Shown one piece after another: positions 54,106-63,540 of a stretch of DNA of 64,000 nucleotides. This DNA comes from a bacterium 0.1xD8-71 (GTDB lineage: Bacteria > Bacillota > Clostridia > Lachnospirales > Lachnospiraceae). A program made the position numbers and the translations under genes. Under the pieces are notes generated by a model. The model worked only from the letters and a program-made list of their open reading frames with translations. It made no database searches and was not told the DNA's origin. Within the stretch, counting starts at the first letter, position 1. Every line of letters begins with the position of its first letter. The stretch is taken from the NCBI GenBank assembly GCA_003612405.1, contig RAYR01000014.1, positions 109,131-173,130 on the forward strand, read 5' to 3'.

Positions 54106-55089
54106 TCAAATCCTGCACAATCCTTTTTCCTTTGCGCTGGCAGCAATGTTTCGCTCCACTTCTTTTCCGGCAATCTTCAGCGCCCGAAGTCCCATCACAC
54201 AGGAACCCACTACCGGCTCATATTCCGCCATGACAACACAAGCTTCCGGTTCTCGCTCCTTAATCTTCTCCACAATCTGTCCGGTCAGATAATTATCTTC
54301 CCCTTTCAGTACACTGCCCGCCAGCACAATATTCTCCCCTTTCGGAGAAATGTCCAGCTTGCGAAACCCTGCAAAGATAAACGCCACTGTCCGCCCGGCA
54401 AATGCCTCCAGCATACGACAGGTTTCGCGGTCTTTTTGTGCTGCAAGCTTAAGAATCTCAGGCATGAGATACCGGATTTCCTCAGAGAATCCCTGCCTTG
54501 TCATATACACCTGTAACAACTCATCCACCGTATCCACACCGGCATATTCCAGAAACAGCTTTGTCAGGGCTGTGGCACCGCATAATCCCATTTCCCCGTC
54601 AAAAACCTTACGGATGGCTCTCTGGGCCAGGGCGCTGCCTCCCTGCATATCTTCTTCCATATAATCTCCATAGACAAACTGTCGCCCGGATGCATCTATG
54701 ATTGCCCCGTTCATTCCTGTTCCCGCACACAATACCATGCCATGAGTGATTCCTGGCACAGTATATAAAGCATTGATCATATCATTACAGGCAACGATCC
54801 GTTCCAGATTCATTCTCTGTCGAAGGGCATCTTCCATCATCTTATCTTCCCCCGGCCAGTCGATTCCGGTTATACCCGCTATGGCAATCCGTATGTCTTC
54901 CCGGCAAACGCCCGCCTGCTTCTGCGCCAGTTCCACAGCCTCCTCCATGCGGTCCAGCGCAGCAGACACCCCATGTTTGGGATAATAGGCTCCCTTGACC
55001 ACGGCTGTCCCCACAATCGTTCCATCTTCCCGCATAATGGCCGCCGCCGTCTTCGTTCCTCCCTGATCGATTCCCAAAATATATCCCAT
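54106..55089 (-). CDS. BadF/BcrA-type ATPase, N-acetylglucosamine kinase-like
   Basis: ASKHA-fold protein of 327 residues. Phosphate-1 loop GIDQGGTKTAAAI, with an acidic acceptor loop in IAIAGITGIDWPG, and nucleotide loops VLCAGTGMNGAI and NIVLAGSVLKGE. There are no iron-sulfur cysteines of radical activases, so a sugar (GlcNAc/GlcN-type) kinase is more likely than a dehydratase activator. It is divergent from the LacI-GH4 unit and may belong to the same sugar pathway. It has its own promoter 130 bp upstream. Confidence 0.85.
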   Translation of the reverse strand: MGYILGIDQGGTKTAAAIMREDGTIVGTAVVKGAYYPKHGVSAALDRMEEAVELAQKQAGVCREDIRIAIAGITGIDWPGEDKMMEDALRQRMNLERIVACNDMINALYTVPGITHGMVLCAGTGMNGAIIDASGRQFVYGDYMEEDMQGGSALAQRAIRKVFDGEMGLCGATALTKLFLEYAGVDTVDELLQVYMTRQGFSEEIRYLMPEILKLAAQKDRETCRMLEAFAGRTVAFIFAGFRKLDISPKGENIVLAGSVLKGEDNYLTGQIVEKIKEREPEACVVMAEYEPVVGSCVMGLRALKIAGKEVERNIAASAKEKGLCRI

Positions 55090-55220
55090 ACATGTCCTCC
55101 TTCCCGTCAGAACTATCTGCCTTGTCTTCTTCCTGACTTTACATGCATCATATAAAAATGTATCTATATCTTTCCGTCACTTTTATCATCACGTGTTTAT
55201 CGATTCACACTTTATGACTA

Positions 55221-55249
55221 TTATTACTTATTTTCCATAATTTTGTCAA
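55221..55249 (-). promoter_or_regulatory. Promoter of the BadF-type kinase
   Basis: On the minus strand: TTGACA, a 17-bp spacer, TAATAA. It leaves a leader of about 125 nt before the ATG at 55089, in which I saw no known riboswitch. The gap 55090-55371 otherwise holds only this and the lacI-type promoter. Confidence 0.6.
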
Positions 55250-55296
55250 TCAGTTTTTATAAAAAGAAACTCTTTTTACATTTCCAACTTTTGATA

Positions 55297-55335
55297 TTGA
55301 CATTTTGACACACTATGTTACACTTTATATGTAAA
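55297..55335 (+). promoter_or_regulatory. Promoter and operator of the LacI-GH4 operon
   Basis: TTGACA (55297-55302), 16 bp, TACACT (55319-55324); a second TTGACA starts at 55305. Overlapping the -10 is TTACA-N7-TGTAA (55318-55334), an inverted repeat that fits a self-operator for the LacI protein. Confidence 0.5.
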
Positions 55336-55371
55336 CTTTGAAACATTCCACTCATGAAATGAGGTGAAACC

Positions 55372-56373
55372 ATGGCAACCATATCAGAGATTGCAAAAGA
55401 GGCTAACGTGTCAAGGACTTTGGTATCCAGAGTTCTCAACAACAAACCCGGCGTCAGTCCCGAAAACCGGCAGAAAATACTGGAGGTCATAGAAAAACAC
55501 AACTATGTACCCAATGGTCTTGCCCGGGCACTTGTCCTGCAAAAGACCATGACCATCGGCGTTGTCATGGACGATTTGTGCAATGACTTCTTCTTTGACC
55601 TGATTACGGGTCTCCAGGACGCCGGCGAAGAGCATGGCTACAATATGCTGTTTTGCAGCGGGCGAAACGACATTCATACCCGAATGAAATATGTGGATTA
55701 TTTTACACAGGGACGCACAGACGGCATCATCGCCTACGGCAGCAACCGCCAGGACGAAGAGCTCTTTCGTAGCATTGCCGCCAAATCTGTCAACTGTGTT
55801 CTGATTGAAGGAAGCCCGGACAACTGTAAGGTTAATAAAATCCTGCTCGATAATTTCCGCGGTGCTTATACGGCAACAGAACATCTGATCAAACAGGGAC
55901 ATCACAATATCATCCATATCACCAACGATATGAATTACGACGTATCCCTGGAGCGGCTCAACGGTTTTGTGCAGGCCATGCATGATTACAGGATACCTCT
56001 GGGACCGGACTCCATTGTCTATGCAGACTGTTTTGAGCAGGTTGCCTATCAGCAGATGAAACGCCTGCTCACAGAGGGGAAGAAACCGGACGCCTGCTTC
56101 GTGGGTGCCGACAAACCCGCCTACGGTGTCCTGCGTGCCGCCATAGAGGCCGGTTTGACCATTCCTGGAGATCTCGCCGTCATCGGTTTTGACGATGACA
56201 CGCCGGTATCCAGAGATATGATTTTCCCGGGCCTTTCCACCATGCGCCAGCCCCTCTATGAGATGGGGAAAGCCGGCGTGGAACTGCTGCTTGATGGAAT
56301 CGCACACCCGGAAAGAGAAGCTGAAACACAAACCTTTGAGGCAGAACTGATACTGCGGGATACCTGCCGTTAA
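55372..56373 (+). CDS. LacI-family transcriptional repressor
   Basis: Repressor of 333 residues. The HTH is ISEIAKEANVSRTLVSRVLNN, then the hinge VSPENRQKILEV and a periplasmic-binding-type effector domain (TIGVVMDDLCNDFFFDLI, DAAFVG-like KPDACFVGADKPAYG, AVIGFDDDTP). The sequence order is standard. It directly precedes the GH4 gene by 29 bp and must regulate it; the divergent kinase is a second candidate. It has a promoter with an inverted repeat. A GAGGTG ribosome site precedes the ATG. Confidence 0.96.
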   Translation: MATISEIAKEANVSRTLVSRVLNNKPGVSPENRQKILEVIEKHNYVPNGLARALVLQKTMTIGVVMDDLCNDFFFDLITGLQDAGEEHGYNMLFCSGRNDIHTRMKYVDYFTQGRTDGIIAYGSNRQDEELFRSIAAKSVNCVLIEGSPDNCKVNKILLDNFRGAYTATEHLIKQGHHNIIHITNDMNYDVSLERLNGFVQAMHDYRIPLGPDSIVYADCFEQVAYQQMKRLLTEGKKPDACFVGADKPAYGVLRAAIEAGLTIPGDLAVIGFDDDTPVSRDMIFPGLSTMRQPLYEMGKAGVELLLDGIAHPEREAETQTFEAELILRDTCR

Positions 56374-56402
56374 ATGAAAACTATGATAAGGAGGAATATA
56401 AC

Positions 56403-57719
56403 ATGACCAAGAGAGGATTAAAAATTGCAACAATCGGTGGCGGCTCCAGCTACACGCCGGAGTTAATCGAAGGATTTATCAAACGGATTGCAACGCTTCC
56501 CGTGAAAGACATATACCTGGTAGATATCGAAACCGGCAAAGAAAAATTAGAGATTGTCACGGCGCTTGCCAGACGAATGGCCGCCAAAAGCGGTATTGAT
56601 TTACAGATACACGCCACCACGGACAGAAGAGAAGCTTTGCAGGACGCCGACTTTGTCACCACACAGTTTCGTGTCGGAAACCTGGACGCCCGGATCCGCG
56701 ATGAGCGGATTCCCCTGCGGTACCAGAAAATCGGTCAGGAAACTACCGGTGCCGGCGGCTTTGCCAAAGCGCTGCGTTCTGTTCCGGTAATTCTGGATAT
56801 CTGTAAGGATATGGAAGAACTGTGTCCGGACGCCTGGCTGATCAATTTTGCCAACCCTTCCGGCATCCTGACGGAAGCAGTGTTAAACCATACCTCCATA
56901 AAGGCTATCGGTCTGTGCAACTGTCCCATCAATATGATCAACGATATGGCCGAGAAATTTGACTGTCCTGTAGAGGATGTGTTCTGTGATTTTGTGGGTA
57001 TCAATCATCTGGTATGGGCACAGAGAGTCCTGGTACGGGGCCGCGATGTAACCGCAGAGGCCATCGACAAGATCTGCTCTGACTCCGCCAAAGAGATTAT
57101 GGCAAATATTCCGGAGATCCACTATGATCCCGCCTTTTTAAAAGCCCTGGGAATGGTGCCTGTAAGTTACCTGAAATATTATTATATGCAGCCGGAAATG
57201 CTGGCGGAATGTATCCACGCTGCCGAAACAGACGGATGCCGCGGCGAAGTGATCAAGAAAGTGGAGAAAGAGCTGTTCGACCTGTACCGGAATCCCGAAC
57301 TGGACAGCAAGCCTGCACAGCTTGCTTCAAGAGGCGGAGCCCGTTATTCCGATGCAGCCTGCTCCCTGATCGATTCCATCTACAATAATAAAAAGGACAT
57401 CCAGACCGTGAATGTCCAAAACTGCGGTACTAACTTAGACCTGCCATACCATGCCGTCATCGAGCGCAACTGTGTCATTGATGCAGACGGCGCACATACG
57501 ATACACATCGGACACACCCCGCTCAAGATCCGGGGGCTCTTACAGAATGTAAAAGCCTACGAACAGCTCACCATCGAAGCTGCCATCACCGGTGATTATG
57601 ACAAGGCACTCCAGGCACTGACCATTCACCCTCTGGTAAACTCTGCAACCACAGCACGCAGTATCCTGGATGACATTCTGGCAGAAAACAAAGAATACCT
57701 GCCCCGGTTTGACCACTAG
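56403..57719 (+). CDS. Glycoside hydrolase family 4 (6-phospho-beta-glucosidase type)
   Basis: NAD- and metal-dependent enzyme of 438 residues that cleaves phosphorylated disaccharides by a redox-elimination route. N-terminal Rossmann motif IATIGGGSSYTPELIEGF, GNLDARIRDERIPL, FANPSGILTEAV; the metal ligands are the Cys in GLCNCPINM and the His in FVGINHLVW. The sequence pattern (LRYQKIGQETTGAGGFAKALR) favours the 6-phospho-beta-glucosidase branch. No PTS transporter is in the window to make a phosphorylated substrate; the divergent kinase may matter. Its stop shares CTAG with the stop of the opposing gene. Confidence 0.94.
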   Translation: MTKRGLKIATIGGGSSYTPELIEGFIKRIATLPVKDIYLVDIETGKEKLEIVTALARRMAAKSGIDLQIHATTDRREALQDADFVTTQFRVGNLDARIRDERIPLRYQKIGQETTGAGGFAKALRSVPVILDICKDMEELCPDAWLINFANPSGILTEAVLNHTSIKAIGLCNCPINMINDMAEKFDCPVEDVFCDFVGINHLVWAQRVLVRGRDVTAEAIDKICSDSAKEIMANIPEIHYDPAFLKALGMVPVSYLKYYYMQPEMLAECIHAAETDGCRGEVIKKVEKELFDLYRNPELDSKPAQLASRGGARYSDAACSLIDSIYNNKKDIQTVNVQNCGTNLDLPYHAVIERNCVIDADGAHTIHIGHTPLKIRGLLQNVKAYEQLTIEAAITGDYDKALQALTIHPLVNSATTARSILDDILAENKEYLPRFDH

Positions 57720-58549
57720 GAAACCTTTAAAAACAACTCATTGATTCCCTCATAGAATCCCAGTGTCACCACTGTCTGACCGCTCCCCATACCCGTAAAC
57801 ACATATTTACGGAAATAGGGAGTGGTCTCTAAGAGGGGATTATCCGACTCATAGGGCACAGGGGCGCTTAATCCCATATACTCTGCCCAGGATGCCACCA
57901 GGGCATCTGCATCTATCTCTTCCCACAAAAGCGGGGTCCTCACATAAAACTCATAGATTTTACCATCATCCGCATCAATATAGGCATCCATCAGACGATT
58001 GCTCTTATCCGCATTTTTCTGGGAATTGGAAATGCTCATCTTCCACACTGCCACATTGTTGCGGGGCTCCAGAACATCAATCGCAGAGTAAAGCGTAACA
58101 TCATAAGATGCCGCATCCACCTGCCTTACCTGCTCGGGCAGAATCCCCCTCTCCTTCAGCAGATCCAGCCCATCATTACAGGTGGTATAAATCTGTTCGT
58201 CCGTAATCTCCTTACCAGAAGGCCCTCTGCGGTTTATCACAAAAGCATAGGATCCTTCCAGTTCCTGATACTCCACCCCCATATCTTCCGCATGAATCAG
58301 CGCGCTCATCTCACTCTCCGGCAGCGTCTGACTGCTCAGACAGCAGGATAATATATAGAGTTTTTCATTGCTGTTCATCTGATAGCGATAACCTTCCCCG
58401 GCATTTTCCACATTTTCTGTATGTGCCCTGTCCAGAATTGCCTGATCCTTGTACCTCGCCAATGCCTCCGGCCCCCATATGGAAAGAACCATCACCAGTA
58501 CAGCCAGCACCGGAAAAGCTAAATAATATAATAAAATCTTACTCTTCAT
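57716..58549 (-). CDS. Membrane-anchored protein of unknown function, two-component neighbour
   Basis: Protein of 277 residues with a single N-terminal membrane segment (about 5-24) and an extracellular part with no motif I recognise. The start at 58549 has AGGGGAAC upstream and lies inside the end of the kinase gene (11-bp overlap), so it is translationally coupled. It is the last gene of the pncB/FG-GAP/regulator/kinase set. It is likely an accessory sensor or target of the kinase (inference). The stop overlaps that of the GH4 gene by 4 bp. Confidence 0.8.
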   Translation of the reverse strand: MKSKILLYYLAFPVLAVLVMVLSIWGPEALARYKDQAILDRAHTENVENAGEGYRYQMNSNEKLYILSCCLSSQTLPESEMSALIHAEDMGVEYQELEGSYAFVINRRGPSGKEITDEQIYTTCNDGLDLLKERGILPEQVRQVDAASYDVTLYSAIDVLEPRNNVAVWKMSISNSQKNADKSNRLMDAYIDADDGKIYEFYVRTPLLWEEIDADALVASWAEYMGLSAPVPYESDNPLLETTPYFRKYVFTGMGSGQTVVTLGFYEGINELFLKVS

Positions 58550-59996
58550 AAGTTCCCCTACCCTCCATAGGAAGGACAAAGCTGAAACAGGAACCTTCCC
58601 CTACCTTGCTCTCTATCTGCAGCCTGCTGTGATGTATCTTTAAAATTTCCGCACACAGCGCCAGCCCGAGTCCTGCTCCGTTCTTGCTTCTGGCCCTGGA
58701 CTTATCCACCATATAGAAGGCTTTGACAATCTTATGCTGTTCCTCCTCCGGTATGCCAATGCCATAATCCTTCACCGCTATCCGGTAGCCTTCGTCCGCC
58801 GCCTGACCGGTCACTTCTACCACACCCACATTCTCTGCTGTATCTTCCGTTCCGGACCCTGCCCCGCCGGTCTCCGAGGCCTTACAGGCATTATCCACCA
58901 GATTCACCAGCACTGTCTTAATCAGATTGGCCTCCGCCTGCACAACAGCTTCCTCATAATGAAAACGGATATCCATCTCTCTTTTCTCCGCAAACATTTC
59001 CTGTAAATATACAAACAGTTCCTGTACGGGAATCTCTTGCAGATCCGCCTCTTCCTGCTTGGCCACGATGATATCCAGAAGACGGAAAGACATAGCCTCC
59101 AGACGTTTGCCCTCCGTATAGATATAGTTCGCCGACATAATACTCTTTTCCTCATCCATCTTGTGGGAACGCAGCATGTCTGCATAACCGATGATGGCTG
59201 TCAGCGGTGTTTTCAATTCGTGGGCAAAAGCACCCATAAACTCTTCCCGGGCCTCAATCTCCTCTTCCAGCTTACAGATGTTCTCCTCCAATGCATTGGC
59301 CATCCCGTTGAAATCCCTGGTAAGCTGTCCCAGTTCATCCTGACTGATCTGTCTGGCCCGATAGGTATAATCCCCCGCTGCCATCCTTTTTGTTGCCTTG
59401 GTCAAAAGACGGATGGGCTTGGTCAGCAGAGAGGCAATCACAAGCATAATGACCATTCCGGTCAACAACATAGTAATTGTCACTTTACGATACAGGGAAA
59501 ATCCCATGGCCCGCTCCGTAAAAACCTCTGTCACATTCTTCATGGTTTCCAGATAGAGGATACGGTCCAGCGTATTGATGGACACACAGGTATGCACATA
59601 ATAGCTGTCCCCCTCAAGGATCACACGATATGACTTGGTATGCTGATCGGTCTGCGGCAAAAGCCCCTCATCCGCCGTAAACCCGTCACTGGTGTAAAGG
59701 ACATTCTGTTCTTCGTCTGCAATCCTTAATAAACGCCCTTCACTGCGCCCGCCCATCTCCAGTTTGGACGCGATCTCCTCCACCACACTGTCCGGCAGGA
59801 CACTGTATTTAAGCGGCACATTCAAAGCTGCCGTCTCAAAAGCAAAGCTGAGGATACTGCTCTCATCCAGTGCCTGGCCGACCTCTCTGTCCAGAGAGGT
59901 CTCAAACACATAATTTACGAAATAAAACCCGCTGAATCCCAGCGCCAGTGCCAGCACGATTATCGTAGACAGCACCAATTTCATTGAAAATTTCAT
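58539..59996 (-). CDS. Sensor histidine kinase, HisKA type
   Basis: Membrane kinase of 485 residues: first segment (about 7-29), an extracellular sensing domain (30-165), a second segment (about 172-192), HAMP (LTKPIRLLTKATKRMAAGDY), HisKA with phosphoacceptor His in GAFAHELKTPLTAIIGYADM, and HATPase with VLVNLVDNACKA, VKDYGIGIPEEE and GAGLGLALC. It is coupled with the regulator (ATGA overlap) and with the membrane protein behind it. The signal is unknown. Confidence 0.96.
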   Translation of the reverse strand: MKFSMKLVLSTIIVLALALGFSGFYFVNYVFETSLDREVGQALDESSILSFAFETAALNVPLKYSVLPDSVVEEIASKLEMGGRSEGRLLRIADEEQNVLYTSDGFTADEGLLPQTDQHTKSYRVILEGDSYYVHTCVSINTLDRILYLETMKNVTEVFTERAMGFSLYRKVTITMLLTGMVIMLVIASLLTKPIRLLTKATKRMAAGDYTYRARQISQDELGQLTRDFNGMANALEENICKLEEEIEAREEFMGAFAHELKTPLTAIIGYADMLRSHKMDEEKSIMSANYIYTEGKRLEAMSFRLLDIIVAKQEEADLQEIPVQELFVYLQEMFAEKREMDIRFHYEEAVVQAEANLIKTVLVNLVDNACKASETGGAGSGTEDTAENVGVVEVTGQAADEGYRIAVKDYGIGIPEEEQHKIVKAFYMVDKSRARSKNGAGLGLALCAEILKIHHSRLQIESKVGEGSCFSFVLPMEGRGTYEE

Positions 59997-60652
59997 TCCT
60001 GCACCTCTAAACGGTAGCCCACCTTATACACGGCTACCAGATTATGCTCCCAGCCAAGCTTCTTTCTCAGACGCTGTACATGCAGATCCAGCGTGCGGCT
60101 GTCTGCTAAATATTCTCCCTCCCACACCTTTTCATACAACGTCTCCCGAAACAAAGCAACGTTCTTATTTTTCATAAACAGGAGCAAAAGACCAAATTCT
60201 TTATTTGTCAATTCCACAGGACGCCCTGCCCTGGTCACCCGGCGGGCATCCACATCTACCGTTATATCTCCTGCAACAAGCCGCTGCTCCGCTTTGTTAT
60301 AGCGCCGAAGCACCGCCTCCACCCTGGCCACTAACTCCACCACATCAAAAGGCTTTACCAGATAGTCATCCGCACCCAGCTTCAATCCCTTTACCCGGTG
60401 CTTGACTTCATGTTTGGCGGTAATAAAAATCACAGGAATCCCAAGCGGCCGGATATATTCCATCACATCATACCCATCCGCTCCCGGCAGCATAATATCC
60501 AGAAGCACCAGATCAAACTCCTCTTTTTCTATCAGATCAATGGCAGCCAGTCCGTCCTGTACTGCCACACAGTGATAGCCTGCGGAGGAAAGATTTAAAT
60601 CAATCAAATCACAGATCGGCTTTTCATCATCTACAATCAATATCCTAATCAT
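59993..60652 (-). CDS. OmpR/PhoB-type response regulator
   Basis: Regulator of 219 residues. Receiver: ILIVDDEKPICDL, phosphoacceptor Asp in LVLLDIMLPGADGYD, Lys in DYLVKPFDVVELVAR. The winged-helix domain has ELTNKEFGLLLLFMKNKN and SRTLDLHVQRLRKKLG. The frame extends upstream to 60793, but the ATG at 60652 gives the normal N-terminus and overlaps the FG-GAP gene's stop by 8 bp, so translation is coupled. Confidence 0.95.
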   Translation of the reverse strand: MIRILIVDDEKPICDLIDLNLSSAGYHCVAVQDGLAAIDLIEKEEFDLVLLDIMLPGADGYDVMEYIRPLGIPVIFITAKHEVKHRVKGLKLGADDYLVKPFDVVELVARVEAVLRRYNKAEQRLVAGDITVDVDARRVTRAGRPVELTNKEFGLLLLFMKNKNVALFRETLYEKVWEGEYLADSRTLDLHVQRLRKKLGWEHNLVAVYKVGYRLEVQE

Positions 60653-61757
60653 TTGTGGTCTTCCACCCCCAATAAGCCCGCGCTTTCTCCACAAGTATCT
60701 CCATGGTATCCTCATCACCGCACCGGTACGTATCCCTGATTTCCGTATCCGGAACAAAGCCGCCGGTTCTCTGGTAATAAATCCGGTAATCACTCTCCAC
60801 GATCAGTTCTCCGGCCTCACCCTCATAACTGTACCTGGCCAGAATCACAATATCCTTGAGACCGTCTCCGTCAATATCCCGACAGGTAACTCCCTTGAGT
60901 GCATATAAGTTGTCATATTCCCCCATGGGCTGTAATACCGACACGATATCCCCCTGCTCGTTCACCAGATAAATCATGAAAATATCGTAATCTGCAATCC
61001 GGTACGTCCCCGGTGTCACCTGTAACCGCCCAAGCTTTCCAAAGCTCCGAAAATAACACTGTTCCTGAATAATCCGGAATTTATTTCTCTGTAATTCCCG
61101 CAGGGTAGTGGCCGTATACAGGAATTCCGTGGAATTTCCATCCCGCACAAAAGCCGTGATGGATTTCGCACTTTTGTTCATGCCAAAGCGGTTAATCTTA
61201 TCCGAAATACGATAATCCCTGTAGAAGCTACAGTCCGTCTTATTCTGGAAAAGCACATCTCCCACCTTATAAGTCTTACCCGCATAAGCCCCGCTCTCAT
61301 TCACGCAGGAAGTAATCAGAATAATATCCGTCCTGCCGTCCCGGTTCAGATCCTGAAAGGAAACCGCAGCAATGTCCTGTATCGGCTGCCTCATACGCCC
61401 CGTAACACAATGATTGGTCGCCAGCTGTTCCGTACGATAAAGAATGACGCCGTCTGTATCCACGATAAACAGCGCAAGCCGGTTATATCGCTCGTCAAAG
61501 GCCGGCACCATAAGAATACTGTCCTCCTCATCCGGCTCCAGTGCAAAAATCTGATCCTCCACCACACGAAAACCATTTTCTCCGATTCCGCTTTGATTCT
61601 CTATGGACATCAGGCGTTCATAGTACTCCTCATACTCGGCAAGCACAGCTTCTTCCCCTGTCTTTTCCGGAGACGCCTCCGCCGTGCTGTATGGAAACAG
61701 CGAGCAGACCAATATCGCTGCCAGAGCAAGTGCGGTTATGTATCTACACTTGTTCAT
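60645..61757 (-). CDS. Exported FG-GAP/VCBS-repeat protein
   Basis: Protein of 370 residues with a signal peptide (residues 1-27, cleavage likely after TAEA). Two or more VCBS/FG-GAP-type calcium loops occur: FQDLNRDGRTDIILI and CRDIDGDGLKDIVILA. Such beta-propeller repeats bind ligands or partners. It is the first of four overlapping genes with a response regulator, kinase and membrane protein; an outside ligand-binding subunit of that sensing system is plausible, but is inference. AGAGG precedes the ATG. Confidence 0.86.
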   Translation of the reverse strand: MNKCRYITALALAAILVCSLFPYSTAEASPEKTGEEAVLAEYEEYYERLMSIENQSGIGENGFRVVEDQIFALEPDEEDSILMVPAFDERYNRLALFIVDTDGVILYRTEQLATNHCVTGRMRQPIQDIAAVSFQDLNRDGRTDIILITSCVNESGAYAGKTYKVGDVLFQNKTDCSFYRDYRISDKINRFGMNKSAKSITAFVRDGNSTEFLYTATTLRELQRNKFRIIQEQCYFRSFGKLGRLQVTPGTYRIADYDIFMIYLVNEQGDIVSVLQPMGEYDNLYALKGVTCRDIDGDGLKDIVILARYSYEGEAGELIVESDYRIYYQRTGGFVPDTEIRDTYRCGDEDTMEILVEKARAYWGWKTTND

Positions 61758-61793
61758 TTGTTGTACCTCTACACTATATGACCATGCTTTCGC

Positions 61794-63248
61794 TTATGCC
61801 TGGCTCATCTGGTCAAGCAATTGTATCTTAATATCATAAAGCCTGCTGGAAAGATCCACATATACCTTGTGGGGATTCACCAGACGCCTTGTCTCATCCC
61901 AGAGAGTTTCCTGTTCTTTCTTGCAGTACTCTCGAATATCCATAACCTTTGGAGAGGTATAACAGCACTCTCCTTCCCTGAATACCTGCACCATCAGATC
62001 CCTCATCTGATAACTGCCCGGCGCAAGCTTTGTCTTTTTCCAGGGTTCCATCGGATCAAACAGAAGAAGCGGATCCTTCTCATCAAACACTTCATCTACC
62101 AGACAGATCAAATCCGCCTTGATCTTGCCGCTCTCTTTCTCATAGACGCGGTATACCGTCTTATTGCCCGGGTTGGTAACCTTCTCCGAATTCTCGGAAA
62201 GCTTGATCTTGGGAATGAACTTACCGTCTTTACCCATAATGGCCGCCAGCTTGTACACCCCGCCGAAGGACGGACAGTCTTTGGACGTAATCAGATGCGT
62301 TCCCACACCCCAGGAAGTGATCTTGGCACCCTGGTCTTTCAGACTCTGGATCAGGAACTCATCCAGATCATTGGATGCTGATATCACTGCATCCGGGAAC
62401 CCTGCTTCATCCAGCATTTTTCTTGCCTTCTTGGACAGATAAGCCAGGTCGCCGCTGTCCAGACGGATTCCATAGAACGTGAGCGGCACGCCTGCTTCTC
62501 TCATTTCCTTGAAAACACGGATTGCATTGGGTACACCGGATTTTAAGGTATCATAAGTATCTACCAGCAAAATACAGGCTGACGGGTACATGTCCGCATA
62601 AGTCTTGAACGCAGTATATTCATCTGGGAAACTCATAATCCAGCTGTGGGCATGTGTCCCCTTTACCGGCACATCAAAAAGCTGTCCGCAGAGTACATTG
62701 GAAGTTCCCACGCACCCGCCGATGACTGCCGCCCTCGCACCGTAAGTGCCTGCATCCGGCCCCTGGGCACGGCGAAGGCCAAATTCCATGATCCCGTCTC
62801 CCTGGGCCGCATAACAGACCCTGGCCGCCTTCGTGGCAATCAGGCTCTGATGATTTACAATATTTAAAACCGCCGTCTCCACCAGCTGTGCCTGCATGAT
62901 CGGCGCTATCACCTTCACAAGCGGCTCTCTGGGAAATACCACCGTCCCCTCCGGGATCGCGTAAATATCTCCTGTAAATCTGAAACTTTTCAGATACTCC
63001 AGAAAATCCTCATCAAAAATACCGAGACTGGCCAGATAGGCAATATCTTCCTCCTCGAAATGCAATCCCTTGATATACTGGATCAGCTGCTCTAAGCCTG
63101 CCGCAATGGCAAACCCGCCATCGCAGGGATTGTTACGGTAAAAAGCATCAAAAATAACGGTCTCATTCTGATCCTTATTCTTAAAGTATCCCTGCATCAT
63201 TGTCAATTCATATAAATCTGTAAGCAGTGTCAAATTTTGTCTGTCCAT
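61794..63248 (-). CDS. pncB: Nicotinate phosphoribosyltransferase
   Basis: Enzyme of 484 residues that makes nicotinate mononucleotide from nicotinate and PRPP in NAD salvage. Family blocks: NLTLLTDLYELTMMQGYF, DAFYRNNPCDGGFAI, EFGLRRAQGPDAG, GTHAHSWIMSF and YGIRLDSGDLAYLSKKAR. The phosphorylated His in the THAHSW motif is present. GGAGG lies eight bases before the ATG at 63248; an ATG at 63266 lacks a site. The gap to the FG-GAP gene is 36 bp, so read-through is possible. Confidence 0.97.
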   Translation of the reverse strand: MDRQNLTLLTDLYELTMMQGYFKNKDQNETVIFDAFYRNNPCDGGFAIAAGLEQLIQYIKGLHFEEEDIAYLASLGIFDEDFLEYLKSFRFTGDIYAIPEGTVVFPREPLVKVIAPIMQAQLVETAVLNIVNHQSLIATKAARVCYAAQGDGIMEFGLRRAQGPDAGTYGARAAVIGGCVGTSNVLCGQLFDVPVKGTHAHSWIMSFPDEYTAFKTYADMYPSACILLVDTYDTLKSGVPNAIRVFKEMREAGVPLTFYGIRLDSGDLAYLSKKARKMLDEAGFPDAVISASNDLDEFLIQSLKDQGAKITSWGVGTHLITSKDCPSFGGVYKLAAIMGKDGKFIPKIKLSENSEKVTNPGNKTVYRVYEKESGKIKADLICLVDEVFDEKDPLLLFDPMEPWKKTKLAPGSYQMRDLMVQVFREGECCYTSPKVMDIREYCKKEQETLWDETRRLVNPHKVYVDLSSRLYDIKIQLLDQMSQA

Positions 63249-63431
63249 GGTCTCTCCCTCCATCATCGGGCATGGTTCTTTGTCCGCCTTTCTGCCTGAT
63301 ATCTGCGCTGATTGTGCACCTGCGCTTTTTTATTGCTATCATACACCCTTTTGGCTAAATAGGAAAGAGTTTTTGCCGCTTTGCCTTACGGTTTTTACTC
63401 ATTTCTCTGTATTAAAATTCAATAAACTTTA

Positions 63432-63460
63432 TTGCATTTTATTTTTAACTATGTTATAAG
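63432..63460 (+). promoter_or_regulatory. Promoter of the Rpn-family gene at the right edge
   Basis: TTGCAT at 63432-63437, a 17-bp spacer and TATAAG at 63455-63460. The rest of the gap 63249-63540 holds no gene; a possible minus-strand -10 for pncB (TATGAT) is weak. Confidence 0.6.
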
Positions 63461-63540
63461 TTGTTCATAGTCACTTTCGGGTACATGCTTCTGTCATGTC
63501 CCGCCAACTACAATTCTATCTTACAAAGGAGACACATCTT

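Noticed and set aside
55411..56433. Long minus-strand open frame (340 codons) over the LacI gene
   Set aside because: It mirrors the codons of a clear LacI-family protein, has no family motif and no good ribosome site.
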